Below, one piece after another: positions 6,338-11,299 of a DNA stretch of 11,299 bases (its first letter is position 1; every line of letters starts with the position of its first letter). Source of the DNA: Chloroflexota bacterium (lineage in GTDB: Bacteria > Chloroflexota > Dehalococcoidia > Lucifugimonadales > Australimonadaceae). The notes under the pieces were generated by a model, which ran no database searches, had not been told where the DNA came from, and saw nothing but the letters and a program-made list of their open reading frames with translations. Both the position numbers and the translations under genes were made by a program. Location of the stretch: the NCBI GenBank assembly GCA_028875085.1, contig JAPPFU010000092.1:843-12141 (forward strand). The letters are read 5' to 3'.

Positions 6338-6862
6338 TCAGTACAGATTGACCAGGCGGCGTCTGAAGACGAGATAGACGGCGACCAGCACCGGCACGCC
6401 CAGCAGCACGAACAGCAGAAGGTCGAGCGTGATCGGGGAGCCGGCGACGCCCAAGGCGGTGCCGGCTGCAGGCGGATGCTCCGTGCTCGTGGCGGCCATC
6501 AGAAACATCGAAAGCCCCACGCTCGCCGCCGCGAACAGCGCGAAGTAGAACGCCGCCCCGCCGCCCGCCGTCTCTCGCCACGTCTCCGTATCGCCGAACA
6601 GCGCGAACAGCACGCCGACGCCCAGCGCTAGGGCGTGGCCGCCCAAGACATTGCGCGGATGTGAAGGGCGGCTGTGGGGCCAGATGAAGAGCAAGAAGGC
6701 GGTCGACGCGATGGCCGCCACGATCACCGCTTGGCCGCCAATCTGCCCGGTGATCAACTCCTCCACGAACACCACGGCGAACAGAGAGACGGTCGCCAGC
6801 GACACCTGCCAAAGGTAGCGCCGCCCGCTATGCTTGATCTTGGGGTCGAACAGGAAGCGCAT
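6338..6862 (-). CDS. HPP-family integral membrane protein
   Basis: 174 residues with four or five hydrophobic segments (about 20-36, 43-61, 75-90, 103-125, 145-166). It shows both signatures of the HPP family: WPHSRPSHPRNVLGGH (61-76), and EHPPAAGTALG (128-138), whose HPP triplet names the family. Homologues in cyanobacteria and chloroplasts act in nitrite transport; most bacterial members are uncharacterised, so that role is only a possibility. ATG 6862 is chosen because MRFLFDPK begins the family-like sequence; the frame is open further upstream but that part overlaps the preceding gene. No Shine-Dalgarno is visible in the 13-base gap after the 240-residue gene, which suggests translational coupling. 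These two genes form a minus-strand operon. Confidence 0.85.
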   Translation of the reverse strand: MRFLFDPKIKHSGRRYLWQVSLATVSLFAVVFVEELITGQIGGQAVIVAAIASTAFLLFIWPHSRPSHPRNVLGGHALALGVGVLFALFGDTETWRETAGGGAAFYFALFAAASVGLSMFLMAATSTEHPPAAGTALGVAGSPITLDLLLFVLLGVPVLVAVYLVFRRRLVNLY

Positions 6863-6875
6863 GGCCGCGCGGCGC

Positions 6876-7598
6876 CTAACGCTTCTTGAAGAGAGACAGA
6901 AAGCGGTCTTCGTACTGGTCGAACACGCCCCAACGCTCCATCTCGCGGTGCGCGTCCGAGGGGTCGGCGTTGCCTTGCTTAACGTCCGCGAGCATACGCT
7001 CGATGCCCTCCCGCGCATCGCGCGGCGTGCCGTCCTCCATCTCCAGCAACCCCCGCGCGTTCATCTCCGCCACGTTCGACCGCACCGACGCCGAGGTGAG
7101 CTCGAAGATGAACTTCATCAGTGACACGTCCCACAGTTCGTCGACGCCTTTGATGACCGCCTCCAAGCCCTTGCCCTCGCGGTCCAGCCGCCGCTTCAGG
7201 CGGTCTGCCACCTCGCTCAGGCCGCCGGAGGCGATGTTCATGCGCATGCCCTCGTTCTTGTAGGCGTAGAGCAAGCCAGGCGCGTCGCCGCCGCGCTCGC
7301 TCGCCAAGCGCCTCAGGTAGTCGCGGGCGTGGTCGCCAAAGCCCTCGTGCTGCATCATGTAGTGGGGCGTAACGACGCGGGGGCGCTCCGCCTTCACCAG
7401 CCCCTCGCGGATGACCACGTCGTCCGCTCCGCCTGGGTCGATCTCGCGGTAGGCGGGCTCCGTTACGAGGTAGTACCTGATGGAGGTAGCGCCGAAGGTG
7501 GCCAGCATCTGCCGGGGCGGGCGCACCACGACGGTGTTGCGCACCGCGTAGGCCATGCGCCGTTCGTCCTCACGCGAGCGGTCGGGCAGTCCTTCCAT
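6876..7598 (-). CDS. Conserved-looking hypothetical protein, 240 aa
   Basis: I do not recognise this family. The protein is soluble, without signal peptide or membrane segment. It has a possible alpha/beta N-terminal part (about 15-75, including TSIRYYLVTEPAYRE), a central region with a Tyr/Met/Gly-rich patch (PHYMMQHEGFGDHA, about 78-91), and a charged helical C-terminal half (about 130-240) ending in a basic FKKR tail. It has no cysteine cluster and no obvious catalytic signature. GC-rich third positions and its tight placement ahead of the HPP gene support it as real. The ATG at 7598 is preceded six bases upstream by TACAAT on the minus strand, which would place the transcript start at or next to the start codon. 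An internal Met at residue 15 (nt 7556) is the alternative start. It is divergent from the DUF35-type gene. Confidence 0.75.
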   Translation of the reverse strand: MEGLPDRSREDERRMAYAVRNTVVVRPPRQMLATFGATSIRYYLVTEPAYREIDPGGADDVVIREGLVKAERPRVVTPHYMMQHEGFGDHARDYLRRLASERGGDAPGLLYAYKNEGMRMNIASGGLSEVADRLKRRLDREGKGLEAVIKGVDELWDVSLMKFIFELTSASVRSNVAEMNARGLLEMEDGTPRDAREGIERMLADVKQGNADPSDAHREMERWGVFDQYEDRFLSLFKKR

Positions 7599-7604
7599 AT
7601 TCCC

Positions 7605-7633
7605 ATTGTAGCGCGTCCGCCGCGTGCTACATT
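7605..7633. promoter_or_regulatory. Symmetric divergent promoter region, probably leaderless both ways
   Basis: Minus strand: TACAAT (7610 to 7605) ends six bases before ATG 7598. Plus strand: TACATT (7628-7633) ends six bases before ATG 7640. The two boxes lie in an inverted repeat, TGTAGC (7607-7612) and GCTACA (7626-7631), with a 13-base spacer. At normal spacing each -10 box occupies the -35 position of the other promoter, so the two promoters should compete. No Shine-Dalgarno precedes ATG 7640, consistent with a leaderless mRNA. Confidence 0.5.
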
Positions 7634-7639
7634 TCGCTT

Positions 7640-8029
7640 ATGACGCGCGCCAATGGCTCAACCTTTCCCGGGCCTGAGTTCTGGCGAGCCTTCGCCGATG
7701 AACGATTCGCGCTGCCGCGCTGCTCGGCGTGCGGGGCGTGGCAGTCCTACGGCGCGCGGGCGTGCGCCGCCTGCGACTCCGGCGACCTCGAATGGCGAGA
7801 CGCGAGCGGCGGCGGGAGCGTCTACAGCCTGATGGAGCGCCACGCGGGGGCGGACGCCGCGCGCGTGTTGTACGTCGTCGTGCTCCGGCTGGACGAGGGG
7901 CCGCTCGTGATGGGCGCGGCCTACGCGCTGCCCGGCGCACTGCGCCCCGGCGCGCGGGCTTCTGCGCTGGCGGGAGAGGCGGCGGTCGAGGGGCTGCCGC
8001 TCTTCGAAGTCGCGCCGGAGACCGCGTGA
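7640..8029 (+). CDS. DUF35-type Zn-ribbon/OB-fold protein
   Basis: 129 residues. After a short N-terminal helix (FWRAFADERF) comes a rubredoxin-like zinc ribbon with Cys28 and Cys31 (CSACG) and Cys42 and Cys45 (CAAC), then a beta-rich OB-fold from GGGSVYSLMERH (57-68) to about 125. This arrangement and length match the DUF35/OB-fold acyl-CoA-associated family. Family members commonly act as partners of thiolases or thiolase-like enzymes in acyl-CoA or polyketide pathways, where the zinc ribbon and OB-fold bind acyl-CoA or the partner. Here no thiolase, HMG-CoA synthase-like or acyl-CoA dehydrogenase gene lies nearby, so the partner is unknown. Transcription appears leaderless from the divergent promoter. 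Its stop overlaps a GTG that opens a short frame running to lpdA. Confidence 0.85.
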   Translation: MTRANGSTFPGPEFWRAFADERFALPRCSACGAWQSYGARACAACDSGDLEWRDASGGGSVYSLMERHAGADAARVLYVVVLRLDEGPLVMGAAYALPGALRPGARASALAGEAAVEGLPLFEVAPETA

Positions 8030-8054
8030 GTCGGGTGCCCACTATCCAAGAAGA

Positions 8055-8087
8055 TATAGGCGATGTCTATAGGTTGGCAGCTAACCT
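8055..8087. promoter_or_regulatory. Overlapping inverted repeats upstream of lpdA
   Basis: TATAG (8055-8059) and CTATA (8067-8071) form one inverted repeat with a 7-base spacer. AGGTT (8071-8075) and AACCT (8083-8087) form a second, also with a 7-base spacer. They lie about 45-75 bases before the predicted -35 of lpdA, a position suited to an activator or repressor site. No known operator is recognised. Confidence 0.3.
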
Positions 8088-8129
8088 GTCGATGGACGGC
8101 ACCGGTTTGCGATCGGCTTGCCAGGTGCG

Positions 8130-8158
8130 TTTACGGCAACCACAAGGTAGGCTATACT
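8130..8158 (+). promoter_or_regulatory. Candidate promoter of the lpdA-pdhA-pdhB operon
   Basis: TTTACG (8130-8135, four of six to TTGACA) and TATACT (8153-8158, five of six to TATAAT) are separated by exactly 17 bases. Transcription would begin near 8165, giving a leader of about 82 bases to ATG 8247. The region is less GC-rich than the flanking genes, as expected for a promoter. Confidence 0.6.
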
Positions 8159-8166
8159 CCGATTTC

Positions 8167-8243
8167 GGCGGAGCGCTGTGGCGCAACGCATGGAAGCGCC
8201 GCCGCCTATCCAAAGCCGGGAAGACCGCAAAGCTAAGTTTGCT
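8167..8243 (+). promoter_or_regulatory. Structured leader of lpdA with two hairpins
   Basis: GGCG and GCGCT (8167-8170 and 8173-8177, separated by a GA bulge) pair with AGCGCCGCC (8195-8203). Near the start codon GCAAA (8228-8232) pairs with TTTGC (8239-8243), ending three bases before ATG 8247. No clear Shine-Dalgarno precedes that ATG, so translation may depend on the leader fold. No known riboswitch class is recognised. Confidence 0.3.
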
Positions 8244-8246
8244 TCT

Positions 8247-9623
8247 ATGACAGCGTACGACCTTGTCGTCATCGGCGCCGGCCCCGGCGGCTATGTTGCC
8301 GCCATCCGCGCCGCCCAGCTGGGTCTCTCCACCGCTATCGTGGAACGGGAGGCCGTGGGCGGCGTCTGCCTCAACTGGGGATGCATTCCCTCCAAGGCGC
8401 TCATCCGTAACGCGCAGGTGCTCTCCCTGATCAACAGCGCCGGCGACTACGGCATCGCCGTCTCCGGGGTGGAGGCGGACTATGCCGCCGGCGTCGGGCG
8501 CAGCCGCGAGGTGGTCGAGCGCCTCACCAGGGGCGTGCAGGGACTGCTGCGCAAGGCGAAGGTGGAGGTGGTGATGGGCGACGCCGTCCTCGACGGTCCC
8601 AACGCCGTCGCCGTCGGCGACCAGCGCCTCGAGGCCAAGAACATCATCGTCGCCACCGGCGCAAGCCCTCGCCCCCTCCCAGGCTTTGAGATCGACGGCG
8701 AGCGCGTCGTAACTTACCAGGAGGCCATCGTCCAGACCGACGTGCCCGCCCACGTCTGCATCGTGGGCGCGGGGCCTATCGGCGTCGAGTTCGCCTACGT
8801 CTACGCCGCTTACGGCGCCAAGGTAACCGTCGTCGAGGCGGAGTCCGCCATCCTGCCCGGCGAGGACGCTGAGGTTACCCGCTTCCTGCGCCGCTACTTG
8901 GAGCGCCAGGGCATCGAGTTCCTCACGAACACCAAGAGCAGCAGCGTCCGGCCTACTAAGGACGGAGCCGCGGTAACGATGGCCACGCCCGAGGGCGAGC
9001 GCGATGCGGGCTTCGACCGCGTGCTGGTGGCCGTAGGCGTCAAGCCCAACACCGACGGGCTGGGCCTGGAGGCGGCAGGCGCGCAGTTGGAGCGCGGGTT
9101 CGTCAAGGTGGACGAGCATCTGCGCGCCAGCGGCGCCGGCCTCTACGCCATCGGCGACGTCACCGGCATCAAGCCGCTGGCGCACGTAGCGCAGGCCCAG
9201 GGCGTCTACGTCGCCGAACTCATCGCCGGGGAGGAGCCCTTCCCGCTCGACTACCAAGCGATGCCCAACGCCGTCTACTGCAACCCCCAGGTCGCCAGCT
9301 TCGGGCTGACGGAGCAGGCGGCGGCGGAGCAGGGCGTCGAGGTTAAAGTGGGCCGCTTCCCCCTGGGCGCCAACGGCAAGGCGCTCGCCTTAAACGAGGC
9401 GGAGGGCTTCGCCAAGGTGCTTGTGCACGCGCAGACGGGTGAGATCGTCGGCGCTCATCTGCTGGGCGCCGAGGTTACGGAGTTGCTCGGCGAGCTGAGC
9501 CTCGCCCGCATCATGGAAGGAACCAGCCTCGAAGTGGGGGCCGTGGTTAACGCCCACCCCACCATCTCGGAAGCAATCAAGGAAGCGGCGCTGGCCGCCG
9601 ACGGAAAGGCAGTCCACGTCTAA
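8247..9623 (+). CDS. lpdA: Dihydrolipoamide dehydrogenase (E3)
   Basis: 458 residues from ATG 8247, close to the family norm of about 465. E3 is a cytosolic FAD flavoprotein that reoxidises the dihydrolipoyl groups of 2-oxoacid dehydrogenase complexes and passes electrons to NAD+. Seen in order: FAD-binding GAGPGG (10-15), redox disulfide CLNWGCIPSK (Cys41, Cys46), NAD-binding GAGPIG (174-179), second FAD motif AIGDVTG (301-307), and the C-terminal active site AHPTISE with His437 and Glu442. All catalytic residues are intact. The frame is open upstream to GTG 8178, but the extra 23 residues do not look like the family, so ATG 8247 (MTAYDLVVIG) is preferred even though its ribosome-binding site is weak. 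It is followed 49 bases later by pdhA, placing E3 first in a pyruvate-dehydrogenase-type operon. Confidence 0.96.
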   Translation: MTAYDLVVIGAGPGGYVAAIRAAQLGLSTAIVEREAVGGVCLNWGCIPSKALIRNAQVLSLINSAGDYGIAVSGVEADYAAGVGRSREVVERLTRGVQGLLRKAKVEVVMGDAVLDGPNAVAVGDQRLEAKNIIVATGASPRPLPGFEIDGERVVTYQEAIVQTDVPAHVCIVGAGPIGVEFAYVYAAYGAKVTVVEAESAILPGEDAEVTRFLRRYLERQGIEFLTNTKSSSVRPTKDGAAVTMATPEGERDAGFDRVLVAVGVKPNTDGLGLEAAGAQLERGFVKVDEHLRASGAGLYAIGDVTGIKPLAHVAQAQGVYVAELIAGEEPFPLDYQAMPNAVYCNPQVASFGLTEQAAAEQGVEVKVGRFPLGANGKALALNEAEGFAKVLVHAQTGEIVGAHLLGAEVTELLGELSLARIMEGTSLEVGAVVNAHPTISEAIKEAALAADGKAVHV

Positions 9624-9672
9624 CTTTGCGCGGGCGCGCCCCAAGCCGCCCAGCGAGACGAGAGGGCCTGAG

Positions 9673-10647
9673 ATGAAGGTAGCAGCAGCAGTCAGCAAGA
9701 CCGAGCTCCTCGACCTGTACCGCCACATGAAGCTGATCCGTGTGTTCGAGGAGGCGTGCGCGCAGCAGTACATGCGCGGCAAAATCCGCGGGTTCCTGCA
9801 CCTGTACATCGGCGAGGAGGCCATCGCCGCGGGCGCAATTCCCATCATGCAGCCGCACGACTACGTCATCACCCACTACCGCGACCACGGCCACGCGCTC
9901 GCGCGGGGGATGGACCCCAACGCGGCCATGGCCGAGCTCTTCGGGCGCGCCACGGGGTCGTCCAAGGGCAAGGGCGGCTCCATGCACCTGATGGACGGCT
10001 CCGTGAACATGATGGGCGGCTACGCTATCGTCGGCGGCCAGATTCCCCTCGGCGTCGGGCTGGCCATGGCATGCGCCCATCGGGGCGACGGCTCGCTGGT
10101 CCTCTGCTTCATCGGCGACGGCGCACTGAACGAGGGTGAGTTCCACGAGGGCATGAACCTCGCTGCCATCTGGAACCTGCCCATCGTCATCTTCTGCGAG
10201 AACAACCTCTACGGGATGGGCGCGCCCGTCTCCGAAGTGCTCGCCGCGAAGGACATCTACAAGATGGCCGAGCCTTACGGCATACCGTCGATGCAGATCG
10301 ACGGCATGGACGTGCTGGCCGTGCGCTCGGCGATGCTGGATGTCTACGAGCACGTGCGCGCGGGCAAGGGGCCCTACTTCGTCGAAGCGCTCGCCTACCG
10401 CTTCCGCGGCCACTCGATGTCCGACCCCGCCGAGTACCGCCACAAGGAGGAGGAGGCGCTCTGGCGAAAGCGTGACCCTGTGCCCGGCTTCCACGCTTAC
10501 CTGCTGAGCGAGGAGGGTGTGCCGGAGGCGGAATTGGACACCATCGATGCAGCGGTGGACGCGCAGGTGGAGGCTGCGGTGGAGTTCGCCAATGCCAGCC
10601 CCGAGCCGGACATCTCCGAACTCGCGACGGACATCATCGGGGGTTAG
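9673..10647 (+). CDS. pdhA: 2-oxoacid (pyruvate) dehydrogenase E1 component, alpha subunit
   Basis: 324 residues, the length of alpha subunits of heterotetrameric E1 enzymes. With the beta subunit it decarboxylates pyruvate (or acetoin or a branched-chain 2-oxoacid) using thiamine diphosphate and transfers the acyl group to E2. Motifs: FLHLYIGEEA (41-50), THYRDHGH (67-74), GKGGSMHLMD (100-109), the thiamine diphosphate motif from GDG (148-150) to ENN (176-178), and RFRGHSMSDP (243-252), which includes the conserved His of the active-site loop. The start ATG 9673 has GAGAGGG upstream. Sequence alone does not separate pyruvate dehydrogenase from acetoin dehydrogenase; the adjoining lpdA and E1-beta suit either, and a general pyruvate role is the default. 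The beta gene starts two bases after the stop, indicating translational coupling. Confidence 0.93.
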   Translation: MKVAAAVSKTELLDLYRHMKLIRVFEEACAQQYMRGKIRGFLHLYIGEEAIAAGAIPIMQPHDYVITHYRDHGHALARGMDPNAAMAELFGRATGSSKGKGGSMHLMDGSVNMMGGYAIVGGQIPLGVGLAMACAHRGDGSLVLCFIGDGALNEGEFHEGMNLAAIWNLPIVIFCENNLYGMGAPVSEVLAAKDIYKMAEPYGIPSMQIDGMDVLAVRSAMLDVYEHVRAGKGPYFVEALAYRFRGHSMSDPAEYRHKEEEALWRKRDPVPGFHAYLLSEEGVPEAELDTIDAAVDAQVEAAVEFANASPEPDISELATDIIGG

Positions 10648-10649
10648 TC

Positions 10650-11299
10650 ATGGCCGAGATCACCTACCGCGACGCCGTTTCGCAGGCGCTGACCGAGGCG
10701 CTCGACGCCGACGACCGCGTCTTCATCATGGGCGAGGACGTGGGTGCCTACGGCGGCGCCTACGCCGTTACCAGGGGGATGCTGGACAAGTACGGCCCTA
10801 TGCGCATCCGCGAGGCGCCCATCGCCGAGTCGGTGTTCGCAGGGGCGGGCGCGGGGGCTGCGATGGGCGGGATGCGCCCCGTCGTCGAGTTTATGACCAT
10901 CAACTTCAGCCTGCTGGCCATCGACCAGATCGTGAACCACGCGACGAAGGTGCGCTACATGTCGGGCGGCCAGTTCAACGCGCCCGTCATCTACCGCGCC
11001 GTAACCGGCGGCGGCGCGGGCCTCGCCGCTACCCACTCCCAGAGCCTGGAGCCGTGGTACGCCACGCTCCCGGGCATCCACGTCGTCCTGCCCTCCACGC
11101 CCTACGACGCCCTGGGCCTGCTGCGCGAAGCCTTCACCAAGGAAGACCCCGTGCTCTACTCCGAGCACGCGCAGCTCTACCGCCTCAAGGGCGAAGTTCC
11201 CGACGAGCACTACACCATCCCCTTCGGCGCGGCGGACGTGAAGCGGCGCGGAGCGGACGTTACGCTCGTCGCCTACTCGCGCATGGTGCACGTCGCGCT
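10650..11299 (+). CDS. pdhB: 2-oxoacid (pyruvate) dehydrogenase E1 component, beta subunit (partial)
   Basis: The frame opens at ATG 10650 and runs off the window after 216 codons; the family is normally about 325-330 residues, so roughly two thirds is visible. Motifs: GEDVGAYGG (28-36), PIAESVFAGAGAGAA (57-71) with the thiamine-activating Glu60, FMTINFSLLAIDQIVNHATK (81-100), RYMSGGQ (102-108), THSQSLEPWYATLPG (128-142) and VVLPSTPYDALGLL (145-158). These residues line the alpha-beta interface and the thiamine diphosphate site. It forms an alpha2-beta2 E1 with the preceding gene. The lipoyl acyltransferase E2 gene is expected immediately after it, outside the window. No frameshift is seen in the visible part. 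Confidence 0.93.
   Translation, partial: MAEITYRDAVSQALTEALDADDRVFIMGEDVGAYGGAYAVTRGMLDKYGPMRIREAPIAESVFAGAGAGAAMGGMRPVVEFMTINFSLLAIDQIVNHATKVRYMSGGQFNAPVIYRAVTGGGAGLAATHSQSLEPWYATLPGIHVVLPSTPYDALGLLREAFTKEDPVLYSEHAQLYRLKGEVPDEHYTIPFGAADVKRRGADVTLVAYSRMVHVA

Noticed and set aside
8165..8246. Known riboswitch class in the lpdA leader
   Set aside because: Two simple hairpins are visible but no conserved aptamer core of any class I can recognise.
8067..9257. 396-codon minus-strand frame opposite lpdA
   Set aside because: Antisense to a complete dihydrolipoamide dehydrogenase with all catalytic residues.

Overview
This window comes from a high-GC bacterium, probably free-living and aerobic. Most genes are strongly GC-biased at the third codon position. 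The content (a Rieske oxygenase, a two-subunit pyruvate dehydrogenase E1 with its own E3, a MidA-type methyltransferase, a class II fructose bisphosphatase) fits a Chloroflexota-like or actinobacterial-like metagenome-assembled genome. No rRNA or phylogenetic marker is present, so this assignment is a weak inference. No CRISPR array, prophage, transposase, tRNA or rRNA gene was seen.

Layout. Positions 1-171 are low-complexity, starting with a 13-base G run and containing C runs; they may partly be a contig-end artefact. A plus-strand DUF429-like gene (172-1026) is compositionally unlike its neighbours and contains a perfect 15-bp-arm palindrome. It overlaps the 3' end of minus-strand glpX (995-2002) tail to tail. 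glpX has a consensus TATAAT box and is divergent from a small helical orphan protein (2097-2318). An intergenic stretch with a REP-like palindrome follows. Next comes a plus-strand run: an MFS transporter (2437-3735), a Rieske oxygenase (3823-5061) and a MidA-family methyltransferase (5084-6283). A second palindrome (6289-6311) lies at the convergent junction with a minus-strand pair: an unrecognised 240-residue protein (7598-6876) followed by an HPP-family membrane protein (6862-6338). The unrecognised gene is divergent from a DUF35-type zinc-ribbon/OB-fold protein (7640-8029), and the two share a compact symmetric promoter region that suggests leaderless mRNAs. A regulatory-looking spacer precedes lpdA (8247-9623), pdhA (9673-10647) and pdhB (10650 to the window edge), an operon for the pyruvate (or related 2-oxoacid) dehydrogenase complex whose E2 gene presumably lies just beyond the window.

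How the genes work together. The lpdA-pdhA-pdhB block supplies E3, E1-alpha and E1-beta of a 2-oxoacid dehydrogenase complex feeding acetyl-CoA (or another acyl-CoA) to central metabolism. GlpX serves gluconeogenesis or a sugar-phosphate cycle. The MFS and Rieske genes could be an uptake-plus-oxidation module for an organic acid or aromatic-like substrate, but the substrate cannot be read from sequence. I found no convincing new multi-gene system. The most unusual signals are: (1) Val-Thr codon pairs strongly avoid GTC/GTG, i.e. avoid the pentamer GTSAC; (2) the 31-base palindrome inside the DUF429-like gene; (3) a Rieske oxygenase lacking the usual bridging Asp in its iron motif; (4) the symmetric divergent promoter at 7605-7633.
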